Shown piece after piece: positions 51,380-59,163 of a DNA stretch of 64,000 nt. Position 1 is the stretch's first letter. Each line of letters opens with the position of its first letter. The position numbers were made by a program, and so were the translations under genes. A model generated the notes under the pieces. It did not search any database. It was given only the letters and a program-made list of their open reading frames with translations, and had not been told where the DNA came from. This DNA is from Haloarcula pelagica (GTDB lineage: Archaea > Halobacteriota > Halobacteria > Halobacteriales > Haloarculaceae): positions 930,001 to 994,000 of the forward strand of contig NZ_CP126161.1 in the NCBI RefSeq assembly GCF_030127105.1. Direction: 5' to 3'.

Positions 51380-52690
51380 TCAGTCGTCCTCGACGGCGAC
51401 GATCTGTCGATCGGGGAGCGATGGGTCCGGTTCTCTGCCCAGCGTGAGCAGCCGCTCCGTCCGCGTGAGTTCCTCGGCGCTGGGGTTCGGTTTGTCGATC
51501 CCCTGGTAGTCGACGACGATGCCGTCCTCGCCAGCCGTCATGCGGACGGCACAGAGCTGGTACGACGGGTAAAACACCGGTGGAAGCCGGCCGGCGATAA
51601 CGTCCCGGCGGTGGAGGCGCTTCAGCCACGTACCGGTGTTGACGAGCAGTCGCCCGTCGACCTCGGTCGTCCGTGGCCGGTGTGTGTGCCCGTAGCAGTA
51701 GATCGCCGTCTCGGGGTGTTCGTCGAACACCTCCCTGGCGGCGTCTTCGTACGGCTCACTGGGATCGACAGTCAGGTCGGTCTCGAAGACACCGAACCGG
51801 TCGATCGTCTTCCTGGCATCCCGTATCAGGAACGAGACGGGGATACCGACGATCAACAGCAGGCCGGCGATCGTGACGTTGACCGACAGTATCAGGTACA
51901 CCGTCGCGCCGGCCTGACCGAACTGTCCCAGGAACGCCTCGGTCTGGGTGACCGGGAGCGACCAGAGCCCCACGAGATCCAATCCGGCGAGGACCGCGAG
52001 GACCGCACTGACGTTGAACAGGAACAGGAACGGGATCGCGGCGTACCGGATCAAGGGGTTCATCTCGCGGTAGAAGTACTTCGAGACGATCCAGTTGGGC
52101 ATCCGTTCGGTCGGCGTCACCGCCTGTACGTCTTTCAGCCAGTTGAACCGCCCCCGGTCGGAGAGCTTCCCGGCTCGACTGGTCACGAGCGTGTTGTAGT
52201 AGTAGCCAAGCGGCGTCGCGTCCGGATTCCCGAAGTCCTCGATCCGGTTGTTCGGGTCCTGTTGGTGGCCGTGTTCGAACCAGATCGTCCGATCGCCGAC
52301 CGGCCGGGTGGTCGATTCTGTCTGCACCAGTTCGACGTTGTACTCGGCGAACCGCTCGACGTACTCGTCGTAGGCCGCCAACTCGTGGTCGTGGTTCCCG
52401 GGAAGCAGTGTAATCGGGATCGCCTCACCGGTCGCCCGGAGTTGTTCGAACAGTTCGGGATACGTCTCGACGAGGATGTCGAACTTCTCGGGCCCGTCGG
52501 CCCCGGTAAACTCCCAGAGGCCGAAGGCGTCACCGTTGATGAGCAGCTCCGCGTCCTCGTCGGTCGTCTCCAGTCGCTCCAGAAAGGCCAGGAGTTCGTC
52601 GAGGAACTCGACGTGTTCCAGTTGCTCGTCGCCGCCGATGTGGAGGTCACTGATGACGTAGTAGACCGCATCGTCGGCCGCGTCTGGCAT
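51380..52690 (-). CDS. membrane-associated metallophosphoesterase
   Basis: The 436-residue protein has the calcineurin-like phosphatase motifs: YVISDLHIGGDEQLEHVEFL (D-H pair), NGDAFGL, LLPGNHDHEL, WFEHGHQQDP and IYCYGHTHRPR at the metal centre. Two central hydrophobic helices (about residues 240-310) interrupt the phosphatase domain, so the enzyme is probably tied to the membrane. The substrate is unknown (lipid or nucleotide phosphates are possible). The start at 52690 excludes an upstream frame that overlaps the ferredoxin gene. Confidence 0.88.
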   Translation of the reverse strand: MPDAADDAVYYVISDLHIGGDEQLEHVEFLDELLAFLERLETTDEDAELLINGDAFGLWEFTGADGPEKFDILVETYPELFEQLRATGEAIPITLLPGNHDHELAAYDEYVERFAEYNVELVQTESTTRPVGDRTIWFEHGHQQDPNNRIEDFGNPDATPLGYYYNTLVTSRAGKLSDRGRFNWLKDVQAVTPTERMPNWIVSKYFYREMNPLIRYAAIPFLFLFNVSAVLAVLAGLDLVGLWSLPVTQTEAFLGQFGQAGATVYLILSVNVTIAGLLLIVGIPVSFLIRDARKTIDRFGVFETDLTVDPSEPYEDAAREVFDEHPETAIYCYGHTHRPRTTEVDGRLLVNTGTWLKRLHRRDVIAGRLPPVFYPSYQLCAVRMTAGEDGIVVDYQGIDKPNPSAEELTRTERLLTLGREPDPSLPDRQIVAVEDD

Positions 52691-52847
52691 TGTCCGTCTC
52701 TTTTTTCCGACGGTAATAGGTGTTGTCACGGCGCCGTCGGCCCCGGAACCGGACCCAGCCGTGTGGCCGCCGTCGAGTCGACAGTGGGACGGCGACTGAC
52801 CGCGCCCAACCGACAGCGGAAAGAGCGTCGACCGCCAACCGGCGTGC

Positions 52848-53189
52848 ATGGCAGACGAAGACGGTCCCGTGGACCCCAGCGAGTTCGGGGACCAGGACGG
52901 TCCCCCGATCGAGGACAAGCCGTACAAGATCATCTTCGAGGCAAACAAGTGCTTCGGCGCGGGCAAGTGCGCGGAGGTCTCGGAGACGTGGTCGCTGGAT
53001 CTGGATACCGGCATCGCCAGGCCCGAGACCTACTACATCGACGAGGCCGACCTCGACCACAACGTCGCCGCCGCGGAGGTCTGTCCGGCCAAGAAAGACC
53101 GCGGCGTGATCCACGTCGTCGACCGCCGGACGAACGAGGAGATCGCCCCCGACCCCAACGGCGACGGGACGCTCTCGGTCGACTGGTAA
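52848..53189 (+). CDS. ferredoxin with three cluster cysteines
   Basis: The 113-residue ferredoxin has CFGAGKC (Cys35, Cys41) and EVCP (Cys79), an arrangement that gives three cysteine ligands, as in [3Fe-4S] ferredoxins. It carries an acidic N-terminal extension, which is common in halophiles. Residues before and after the cluster, AEVSETWSLDLDTGIARPET and GVIHVVDRRTNEEIAPDPNG, are typical of a conserved haloarchaeal subfamily. It probably carries electrons to a P450 or other redox partner not located here. Confidence 0.88.
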   Translation: MADEDGPVDPSEFGDQDGPPIEDKPYKIIFEANKCFGAGKCAEVSETWSLDLDTGIARPETYYIDEADLDHNVAAAEVCPAKKDRGVIHVVDRRTNEEIAPDPNGDGTLSVDW

Positions 53190-53229
53190 CCGAAACCCGT
53201 TTTCCCGAGGGGCGTAGAGAGGGGACTGG

Positions 53230-53314
53230 GCGAGGGTAGCCGAGCTTGGCCAAAGGCGGTGGGCTTAAGACCCGCTCCCGTAGGGGTCCATGGGTTCGAA
53301 TCCCATCCCTCGCA
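53230..53314 (+). tRNA. tRNA-Leu(UAA)
   Basis: The 85-nt cloverleaf has acceptor GCGAGGG / CCCTCGC, anticodon loop CTTAAGA (53274-53280) with anticodon TAA (53276-53278), a long variable arm of the Leu class and T-arm GGGTTCGAATCCC. The discriminator A is encoded but no CCA, and there is no intron. The 3' 23 bp recur downstream as palindromic copies. Confidence 0.95.
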
Positions 53315-53356
53315 TTTTCCGACTCGAACGGACGTGAGAGTCGTGAAAATCTAACC

Positions 53357-53426
53357 GATGGGATTCGAAGTACGGAAACGCGAGCGAAGCGAGCGTTTGC
53401 ATCGGGTTCGAATCCCATCCCTCGCA
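53357..53426. repeat. tRNA-Leu 3'-end palindromic unit A
   Basis: GATGGGATTCGAA (53357-53369) is the exact inverse of TTCGAATCCCATC (53407-53419), so the unit folds into a long hairpin. An inner stem AAACGC/GCGTTT (53376-53381 / 53393-53398) encloses GAGCGAAGCGA. The last 23 bp (53404-53426) are identical to the 3' end of the tRNA-Leu gene. Confidence 0.65.
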
Positions 53427-53466
53427 TGAGTGCGCGGCGCGGTTCCGCGCCGCGCCGAATCGTCTG

Positions 53467-53537
53467 GATGGCGATTCGAACTACGGCAGACCGAACGCAG
53501 TGAGGTCTGGCATCGAGTGAGAATCCCATCCCTCGCA
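53467..53537. repeat. tRNA-Leu 3'-end palindromic unit B
   Basis: This copy is more degenerate: GATGGCGATTCGAA (53467-53480) opens it, CAGACC/GGTCTG (53487-53492 / 53504-53509) forms the inner stem, and the last 17 bp (53521-53537) are identical to the tRNA end. It is followed by an AT-rich island. Confidence 0.55.
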
Positions 53538-53590
53538 TTTTGCGGCGAACAGATCGTGAGCCGCAACTACAGTTGTTTGGGATAGTCCGG

Positions 53591-53797
53591 TCACGTTGTG
53601 TTGCTACCGAATGCTCTGTCCAAAATTGGAGTGATGATTACAAACCCGAGGAAGATTGTGATTACGTACGAGATGGAATTGAGGGCAATCGTAAGCGGAT
53701 CAGCAATACCGTCGATAGAGATGTTGTAAAGCGTGAAGATCACCGCAGCGACCACGGCGTTTGGGAGGTGAGCGGAGATTAATTCTCGTAATTCCAT
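53591..53797 (-). CDS. small AT-rich two-helix membrane protein
   Basis: The 68-residue protein has two hydrophobic segments (LPNAVVAAVIFTLYNI and SISYVITIFLGFVIITPIL), lies within an AT-rich island and uses AT-rich codons (Ile, Asn) unlike its neighbours. ATG 53797 is preferred because a TATA-like AAATATTT (53823-53830) lies 26-30 nt upstream; ATG 53806 or TTG 53824 are alternatives. It looks like horizontally acquired DNA. I recognise no family. Confidence 0.5.
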   Translation of the reverse strand: MELRELISAHLPNAVVAAVIFTLYNISIDGIADPLTIALNSISYVITIFLGFVIITPILDRAFGSNTT

Positions 53798-53904
53798 GTA
53801 AAACATTGCCCACCGTTGTTTCAAATATTTGTCAGTTAGAGCTAAATCGGCAAACAGATGTGAGGGGAACTCGATACACTCTTAGCTTTTATTTTATGTT
53901 TTAT

Positions 53905-53923
53905 ATAGTACTATTAGTACTAT
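53905..53923. promoter_or_regulatory. ATAGTACT-ATT-AGTACTAT palindrome near a TATA-like run
   Basis: A perfect 8-bp inverted repeat with a 3-bp spacer follows TTTTATAT (53899-53906). The layout resembles an operator over a promoter in the AT-rich island, but no clear gene lies to the right, and the minus-strand small gene lies 100 bp to the left. Confidence 0.35.
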
Positions 53924-53991
53924 CCGGGTGCTGTATTGGTCCTCTGTATCTCGCACACCAGTTCTATCGGGTCTGGAGGGAGTCAACAGGG

Positions 53992-54003
53992 CCCATCCCT
54001 CGC
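53992..54003. repeat. truncated tRNA-Leu 3' end (island boundary)
   Basis: CCCATCCCTCGC matches the last bases of the tRNA-Leu gene. It marks the right edge of the AT-rich insert and the start of unit C, whose sequence (CTTCCGACCCGAACAG) resembles the DNA right after the tRNA. Confidence 0.45.
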
Positions 54004-54043
54004 GTCTTCCGACCCGAACAGATGAGAGGCGTGAAGATCCACC

Positions 54044-54115
54044 CGATGTCGATTCGAGACACGAGAGACCCGACGCAGTGAGGTCTGGCATCGGGTTCGA
54101 GCCCCATCCCTCACA
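54044..54115. repeat. tRNA-Leu 3'-end palindromic unit C
   Basis: GATGTCGATTCGA (about 54045-54057), an inner AGACC/GGTCT stem (54066-54070 / 54082-54086) and a final segment GGGTTCGAGCCCCATCCC (54093-54110), in all 20 of 23 bp matching the tRNA end, form a third hairpin unit. Confidence 0.55.
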
Positions 54116-54141
54116 TCCACGACCGTCTCGTGAGTTGTCGC

Positions 54142-54789
54142 TTACTCCCAGGACCCACCCAGCAGATAGCCGCCGAAGGCGAGCACCCACAGGACGATCG
54201 GATACGCCACCCAGCGTTCGATCCCGCCAGCGCCCAGCGGCGCAAGCGGACTGGGACCGCCGAGGAACAGTCCGTAGACGAAGACGCTGACCAGCACGGT
54301 CAGGGAGATGGCGCCGAAGAGGCCACAGAGGAACGAGAACGGCCGGTCGGCGACACGCGCGGAGAGGACGGCGGTGACGCCGCCGCTGAAGAACGTCAGC
54401 AGCGCGAACAGGCCGTGCCACGGCGTCACGTTGCCGGGGAAGACACCGACGCCGAACGCGCCGGCCCCGAAGACGGCGAGTGCGACCGGGAAACCACGCC
54501 GGTCGGCGGTCCTGGCGACGAAGTAGGCGGCGACCAGAACCAGCGCGCCCGTGGCCAGCATCGTGCTGTTGAAGATCGTCGCCGAGGGCTCGTGCATGAT
54601 CGGGTTCGGCGGGACCGTCGACCCCAGGTCGCTGATCTCCTGGCGCGTCGAGTAGTCGGGGTAGAGCACTTCGGCGGTGATGATCCCCATGAAACCGACG
54701 AACCCCGCGAGGACCAGACTGAACCCTGCGACCGACGCGTCCGGGTAGCCGAGCCGTTCTGAGCGTGTGCGATCGTTCGTGTTGTCCAT
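54142..54789 (-). CDS. DUF998-family membrane protein
   Basis: The 215-residue protein has six hydrophobic helices, starting with VAGFSLVLAGFVGFMGIITA and including the DUF998-type SDLGSTVPPNPIMHEPSATI loop and FPGNVTPWHGLFALLTFF. The start ATG at 54789 lies after a short charged N-terminus. DUF998 is a conserved membrane family of unknown function. It sits just right of the tRNA-derived repeats on the minus strand. Confidence 0.87.
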   Translation of the reverse strand: MDNTNDRTRSERLGYPDASVAGFSLVLAGFVGFMGIITAEVLYPDYSTRQEISDLGSTVPPNPIMHEPSATIFNSTMLATGALVLVAAYFVARTADRRGFPVALAVFGAGAFGVGVFPGNVTPWHGLFALLTFFSGGVTAVLSARVADRPFSFLCGLFGAISLTVLVSVFVYGLFLGGPSPLAPLGAGGIERWVAYPIVLWVLAFGGYLLGGSWE

Positions 54790-54915
54790 ACTATAGGTAC
54801 TCGGAGGTAGGGGTTAACAGCTCGGTCCCGTCGGCTATGGACCGGTCGAGCGACGACGCTGGCCTTGGGCACCGATACGACGCGTTTTTCCGGCGCACCG
54901 GCCTAGAGACGGCCA

Positions 54916-55428
54916 ATGACCGACGTGCCAGACGACGTTGCGGACGTGTTCGAGCGCCGCGACACCTTCGTCGCGGGCGGTGACGGCTACGCGGTAGAGA
55001 CGACCAGTTTCGAGGGTCACGTGACCGCGAGCGAGGGCGAGAAGTGGCGGACCGACTACGAGGTGACGGTGCGAGCGCCGACGCTACAGGCCGCGACCGC
55101 CGACGAGGTCGGCGGGGCCGTCGCCGGCGGGTGGTTCGACACGTTCGAGCGCCGGCTAGAGGACGCCCCCAAGTCGACGCGGGCAACGGTAGAACTGGAC
55201 GAGTACACCGTCGAACGCGACGGCGAGGAGGTCGTCGTCACCTATCGGTTCAGCCTGGGCAGCGAGAGCCAGGCCGCCGACGTGGCGAAGGCGTTCGTCG
55301 AGTACGTCGAGGGGACCTACGTCGAAGGGATCGTCCCGGGCTACAGCTACGTCGGCGTCGTGGCCGACCTGATGGACTCCGCGAGTACCGGCGGCAGCGA
55401 GGGGACTCGCGGCGGGACGCCGCTGTAG
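54916..55428 (+). CDS. DUF5813-family protein
   Basis: The 170-residue protein has an N-terminal helical part (VADVFERRDTFVAGGDGYAV), a beta-rich middle (VTVRAPTLQAATADEVGGAV, WFDTFERRLEDAPKSTRATV) and a C-terminal AFVEYVEGTYVEGIVPGYSY. It matches the haloarchaeal DUF5813 family. The function is unknown. It converges with the Lrp-type gene across a region full of repeats and hairpins. Confidence 0.82.
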   Translation: MTDVPDDVADVFERRDTFVAGGDGYAVETTSFEGHVTASEGEKWRTDYEVTVRAPTLQAATADEVGGAVAGGWFDTFERRLEDAPKSTRATVELDEYTVERDGEEVVVTYRFSLGSESQAADVAKAFVEYVEGTYVEGIVPGYSYVGVVADLMDSASTGGSEGTRGGTPL

Positions 55429-55453
55429 CGGAGCCGCGCCGTTTGCTGTTGCG

Positions 55454-55535
55454 GGGCGGTGCTGTAGCGGGGGCGGTGCGGTGGCCGGGCGGTGCTGTAA
55501 CGGGGGCGGTGCGGTGGCCGGGCGGTACTGTGGCC
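55454..55535. repeat. 33-bp direct repeat, two and a half copies
   Basis: Unit GGGCGGTGCTGTAGCGGG followed by GGCGGTGCGGTGGCC is present at 55454-55486 and 55487-55519, and a partial third at 55520-55535. The copies differ by one base (G to A at the AGC/AAC site). No gene is seen here. Confidence 0.7.
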
Positions 55536-55589
55536 GTTCGCGGCCTCCGTGCCGCGAAGACGGGGGAGGGCAGGCTGACCATGGAGCGT

Positions 55590-55639
55590 ACCGCGAGCGA
55601 AGCGAGCGGTTTCACGGGACCGAGCGAAGCGACGGTCCC
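55590..55639. repeat. GAGCGAAGCGA-type hairpins (two)
   Basis: ACCGC...GCGGT (55590-55610) and GGGACCG...CGGTCCC (55616-55639) each enclose the loop GAGCGAAGCGA. The same loop word is found in the palindromic tRNA-Leu unit A (about 53383-53393). This is a dispersed haloarchaeal intergenic hairpin family. Confidence 0.55.
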
Positions 55640-55653
55640 GCCTTTTCCCCACG

Positions 55654-55709
55654 TTTTTGCGCGGGGGTTGAGGCGAGCGCGCCGCGCTCGCCGAACCCCC
55701 GCGTAAAAA
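55654..55709. terminator. 56-nt near-perfect hairpin between convergent genes
   Basis: TTTTTGCGCGGGGGTT pairs with AACCCCCGCGTAAAAA, with an inner stem GGCGAGCGC/GCGCTCGCC. It lies between the 3' ends of the DUF5813 and Lrp-type genes, where it can end transcripts from both sides or protect their ends. Confidence 0.5.
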
Positions 55710-55716
55710 GTGGTTG

Positions 55717-55947
55717 CTAGTCCATCGCGATGTACGTCTGTGTGCTCTCGACCCCGTTGATCCCCTGGATGTGGGTCGCCGCCACGTCCTTGACGGCGGC
55801 GGGGCTGTCGACCTGGACCTTCGCGATGAGGTCGACATCGCCGGCGACGATGTGGGCCTCCAGCACCCCCTCGACGGCCTCGATCTCGTCTCGTAGTCGA
55901 TCGGCGTCTCCCGTGTTCGCTTTGATCATGATGTAGGCAGTAACCAT
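55717..55947 (-). CDS. stand-alone Lrp/AsnC ligand-binding (RAM) domain protein
   Basis: The 76-residue protein (MVTAYIMIKANTGDADRLRD, GVLEAHIVAGDVDLIAKVQV) is a RAM/ACT-like domain without DNA-binding helix, as in the SMC/Lrp-type small ligand sensors. The ATG at 55947 lies one base after the stop of the TrkA-type gene, so the two are coupled in one operon. A near-twin lies divergently at 56785. Confidence 0.85.
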   Translation of the reverse strand: MVTAYIMIKANTGDADRLRDEIEAVEGVLEAHIVAGDVDLIAKVQVDSPAAVKDVAATHIQGINGVESTQTYIAMD

Positions 55948-55948
55948 C

Positions 55949-56635
55949 TTAGGCACCTCCGAGTGCGGTCGCGCGGTCGGTCTCGCCGACGACGAGGCTC
56001 CGGACATCCCCGAGGACATCGAAGTCGGCGAGGACGACCAGGCTGTCGTCGAGTTCGAGCGTCTGGTCGGGGTCCGGGACGGCCAGCGGGCCGTCGCCTT
56101 TCCCGTGAGCGAGCAGTCGCGATTTGGCGGGTAACTCCAGTTCCGACAGGGAGTACCCACGCATGGGTGAGGAGTCGGTGATCGCCAGTTCGACCAACTG
56201 GAGGTTGTGGGCGATATCGGCGACGGCCCGGATGTTCCCCCCCAGGAGCGCGTTCTTGGCGGCGATGGCGCCCAGCCGTTCGGGGTAGATGACCTCGTCG
56301 ACATCCTGGGCGTAGCGCTTGTAGATCTCCTCGCGGTAGTCCTCGTCGATCCGCATGACGGTGCGACAGCCGTGTTCTTTCGCCACCATGCAGGCGACGA
56401 AGTTGTCGTTGAGGTCGCCGGTCAGCGCCGCCAGCGCGTCCGCCGCGCCGAGGTCGGCCTCCCCGAGTGTGTCTTCGAGCGCGCCGTCGCCAGCGATCAC
56501 CTCGAACCCGGCGTTGCGGGCCCGCTCGACCGCACTGTCGTCGTGCTCGATGAGGACGACCTCGTGGTCGCTCTCACGCAAGACGCGTGCGGTGCGCAGT
56601 CCGACGCGACCTGCACCCACGATAACGAATCGCAT
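55949..56635 (-). CDS. TrkA-family potassium-transport regulatory protein
   Basis: The 228-residue protein has an RCK_N NAD(H)-binding domain (MRFVIVGAGRVGLRTARVLR, EVVLIEHDDSAVERARN, DLNDNFVACMVAKEHG, MRIDEDYREEIYKRYAQDVD) followed by an RCK_C domain (LVELAITDSSPMRGYSLSEL). It is the cytosolic regulator of a Trk-type potassium system whose membrane subunit TrkH is not here. It is followed by a stand-alone RAM domain and has a second RAM domain upstream on the other strand. Confidence 0.9.
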   Translation of the reverse strand: MRFVIVGAGRVGLRTARVLRESDHEVVLIEHDDSAVERARNAGFEVIAGDGALEDTLGEADLGAADALAALTGDLNDNFVACMVAKEHGCRTVMRIDEDYREEIYKRYAQDVDEVIYPERLGAIAAKNALLGGNIRAVADIAHNLQLVELAITDSSPMRGYSLSELELPAKSRLLAHGKGDGPLAVPDPDQTLELDDSLVVLADFDVLGDVRSLVVGETDRATALGGA

Positions 56636-56754
56636 GTGCTGTCGTATGGCACGGGGGTGGATAAAGCTAGCCCGTCGTGAGGGCCCCGGAAGAGTGGGTG
56701 ACGACGGGGGGATCGGTGGCTGCGACCGGCGGCGACGTGACACCGCAGCAAACG

Positions 56755-56760
56755 TTTTTA
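56755..56760 (+). promoter_or_regulatory. TATA box of the second RAM-domain gene
   Basis: TTTTTA is centred about 27 nt upstream of the ATG at 56785 and predicts a leaderless message. The same 150-bp gap must also hold the divergent TrkA-type promoter. Confidence 0.45.
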
Positions 56761-56784
56761 CCATGTGTATCGTTAGCAAGTAAT

Positions 56785-57012
56785 ATGGTCGACGCGTTCA
56801 TCATGCTCAAGACCGACACCGGCAAGTCCGACGAACTCCTGGCGGAGGTTCAGGCACTCCCGGGTATCTCCGAGGCACACATCGTCGCGGGCCAGTACGA
56901 TATCGTCGCGGAGGCGAGTGGGGAGGTGTACGACGTGATGCAGTCAGTCGCGACGCAGGTCCGGGATATCGAGGGGGTGTTGGACACGCGGACCTACGTC
57001 TGCCTGGAGTAG
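56785..57012 (+). CDS. stand-alone Lrp/AsnC ligand-binding (RAM) domain protein, second copy
   Basis: The 75-residue protein (MVDAFIMLKTDTGKSDELLA, AHIVAGQYDIVAEASGEVYD, GVLDTRTYVCLE) is a paralogue of the domain at 55717-55947, divergently arranged around the TrkA-type gene. It has no DNA-binding helix. Members of this family sense small molecules, often amino acids, and form ring multimers. Confidence 0.85.
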   Translation: MVDAFIMLKTDTGKSDELLAEVQALPGISEAHIVAGQYDIVAEASGEVYDVMQSVATQVRDIEGVLDTRTYVCLE

Positions 57013-57062
57013 CGACGGCGGGGTTCCGATACGGCAAAGAGTGTCGGTCACCTACTGGTGGT

Positions 57063-57383
57063 ATGGTCGCCGTCGTCGATGTCATCGGACTGCTCGTCAT
57101 CGTGTTGGCAAACAGCGTGGTGACCGCGCTGATGACACGCTTCTTCCGGGTTCGCCTGGACACCAGGTGGGGGAGTCTCGCCTACGCGGTCCTCCTCTGC
57201 CCGGTCGTCATGTTCGTGATCGTCCTCGTGCTCAGTGGCGTGTTCAGTCTCGGCGGAAACCTCGGCAGTCGGTCGCTGGCGCTGTTGGTGACAATCGCCG
57301 TACCGCTGGCTGTCGGGATGACCTTCGACTACGTCTGGATGCCCTCGCCCGACGAGGTCGAACTGCCCCAGTCGACGAGCTAG
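57063..57383 (+). CDS. small three-helix membrane protein, DUF7991-like
   Basis: The 106-residue protein has three hydrophobic helices ([58 protein letters not shown]). It is convergent with tmk and shares the stop palindrome CTAG (57380-57383). The function is unknown. Confidence 0.72.
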   Translation: MVAVVDVIGLLVIVLANSVVTALMTRFFRVRLDTRWGSLAYAVLLCPVVMFVIVLVLSGVFSLGGNLGSRSLALLVTIAVPLAVGMTFDYVWMPSPDEVELPQSTS

Positions 57384-57973
57384 CGTCGCTCCAGGATCGC
57401 TTCGCGGACGGCCGCGTAGACCGTCTCCGGCGACTGGGTAGCGTCGACCCGGACGAACCGCTCGGGGTCGTCCTCGACCAGGCGCTCGTAGTTCGTCTGT
57501 ACGTCCGCGAGGTAGTCTGCGGTCTCGAACTTGTTCGTCGCGCCGCTTCGTCGGGCCGCCGTCTCCGGGTCGAGATCGAGATACACCGTCAGATCCGGGG
57601 GCCGGGTCCAGGGTGCGTGGACCTCGCGGACGTACGCGAGTGGATCCGGGAGATCCGTCGCGTCCGCGAGCGTCGCGCCCTGGTACGCGTATCGGGAGTC
57701 GCTGTAGCGGTCGGAGACGACGAGTCGCCCCTCGCGCAGCGCCGGGCGGACGGTGTCGGCGAGGTGGGCGGCGTGGTCGGCAGTGTAGAGGAAGAGTTCG
57801 GCCAGCGAGTCGGCGTCGGGGTCGTCGATCGAGCGCTGGACCGCCTCGCCGTACCAGCTCTCGGTCGGTTCCCGGGTGAACACGGTATCGGCGGGAACGG
57901 CGTCGTCGGCCCGGAGCCGATCCCAGACCGTCGTCTTGCCGGTCCCGTCGAGGCCTTCCAGCGTGACGAGCAT
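57380..57973 (-). CDS. tmk: thymidylate kinase
   Basis: Tmk phosphorylates dTMP to dTDP. The 197-residue enzyme has the P-loop [11 protein letters not shown], the DR(Y/H) motif [13 protein letters not shown] and the LID-like segment [10 protein letters not shown]. It is of normal length. The ATG at 57973 is chosen because the frame upstream overlaps the next gene's promoter and looks non-coding. It converges with the DUF7991-like gene. Confidence 0.93.
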   Translation of the reverse strand: MLVTLEGLDGTGKTTVWDRLRADDAVPADTVFTREPTESWYGEAVQRSIDDPDADSLAELFLYTADHAAHLADTVRPALREGRLVVSDRYSDSRYAYQGATLADATDLPDPLAYVREVHAPWTRPPDLTVYLDLDPETAARRSGATNKFETADYLADVQTNYERLVEDDPERFVRVDATQSPETVYAAVREAILERR

Positions 57974-58073
57974 ACCGTGATGGTACAGTCGGGGGTATGT
58001 AAGGACGCCGACCGGGACCGACCCAAACCAGTTGCGCGCCACGCTTATACCGTATCCGAGAGTTGTCACGTGC

Positions 58074-58976
58074 ATGGACGTACTCGTGGCCGGCGGAACC
58101 GGCTTCATCGGACAGTACCTGTGTCGAGAACTCGACAGTCGGGGACACGACGTGACCGCGCTGGCACGCAACCCACGCGAAGGGTCGCTGCCGGACGGGG
58201 TGACCCGCAAGCAGGGCGATGTCACCGACTACGACAGCATCGAGGGCGCTTTCGAGGGACAGGACGCGGTCGTGTTCCTCGTCGCGCTGTCGCCGCTGTT
58301 CAAGCCAAGCGGCGGCGACGGGATGCACGAGCGGGTCCACCTCGGGGGCACCGAGAACTGCGTCAGAGCCGCCGAGGAACACGGCGTCGACCGGTACATG
58401 CAGATGAGCGCGCTCGGTGCGGACCCGAACGGCGACACCCACTACATCCGCGCGAAGGGGAAAGCGGAGGGCGTCGTCGAGGACTCCGACCTCGACTGGA
58501 CGATCATCCGCCCCTCGATCGTCTTCGGCGACGGTGGCGAGTTCGTCAGCTTCACCAAGCAACTCAAGGGGATGTTCGCGCCCGGGCTGCCGCTGTACCC
58601 GCTTCCCGCGGGCGGGGACACGATGCGTTTCCAGCCCATCTGGGTCGAGGAGTTCGCCCCGATCCTCGGCGACATCCTCGAAGAGGAGGGCCACGCCGGC
58701 CAGACCTACGAGATCGGCGGTCCCGAGATACTCACGCTCCGAGAGGTGACCAACACCGTCTACGACGCCGAAGGCAAGTCGATCACGATCGTCCCGCTCC
58801 CGATGCCGATGGCCAAGATCGGACTCACAGTGCTCGGGAACCTGGGCTTCAAGATGGGGAAAGACCAGTACGAGTCGCTGGACTTCGACAACGTCCCCTC
58901 GGAGAACGACCTCGAAGCACTGGGTCGTGAGCCGGGTGGTCTGACGACACTCGGCGACTACCTCCGGGGCACCTGA
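58074..58976 (+). CDS. NAD-dependent epimerase, complex I NDUFA9-like
   Basis: The 300-residue extended short-chain dehydrogenase has the Rossmann entry [18 protein letters not shown], the acidic VTALARNP region, and atypical SDR-a5/NDUFA9-like segments ([47 protein letters not shown]). The catalytic YxxxK is replaced by [10 protein letters not shown], as in the NDUFA9 group. A TTATACC TATA box lies about 28 nt upstream. The role may be in quinone or complex I biology. Confidence 0.88.
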   Translation: MDVLVAGGTGFIGQYLCRELDSRGHDVTALARNPREGSLPDGVTRKQGDVTDYDSIEGAFEGQDAVVFLVALSPLFKPSGGDGMHERVHLGGTENCVRAAEEHGVDRYMQMSALGADPNGDTHYIRAKGKAEGVVEDSDLDWTIIRPSIVFGDGGEFVSFTKQLKGMFAPGLPLYPLPAGGDTMRFQPIWVEEFAPILGDILEEEGHAGQTYEIGGPEILTLREVTNTVYDAEGKSITIVPLPMPMAKIGLTVLGNLGFKMGKDQYESLDFDNVPSENDLEALGREPGGLTTLGDYLRGT

Positions 58977-59163
58977 CTCCCGAATACCACCGCCGACAGC
59001 CCGAGCGACGGGAGGCACGCGTATCGCGACCGGGCTGCCTTCGGGGAGAGTTCGTCAGGGAATATCACACAACCGCGCGTTGCGCCCGTAAACACCCGTT
59101 ACCGAGGCATCTTGTGCTTCGTGTCCATCAAGAAGGGTTTCATAGTTGAGATTTGGGGAAAAA

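Larger units (their letters stand above)
53538..53991. other. AT-rich island inserted between tRNA-derived units
   Basis: This roughly 450-bp stretch is visibly AT-rich compared with its GC-rich neighbours. It carries one small membrane-protein gene and an ATAGTACT palindrome, and ends in a truncated copy of the tRNA end. It looks like a short remnant of an integrated element. It includes the 53798-54141 gene-free stretch together with unit C. Confidence 0.5.

Noticed and set aside
53761-54081. Plus-strand 106-residue frame in the AT-rich island with a hydrophobic stretch
   Set aside because: Its C-terminal half runs into the tRNA-derived repeat unit and it has no sensible start or RBS; the minus-strand gene is better supported.
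53314-54115. CRISPR array
   Set aside because: The repeated units are tRNA 3'-end palindromes with irregular spacing and no cas genes, so a CRISPR call does not fit.
55454-55535. CRISPR or VNTR in a coding gene
   Set aside because: The 33-bp repeats have no spacers and no supported gene covers them; the frame across them is Ala/Arg/Gly-rich shadow.
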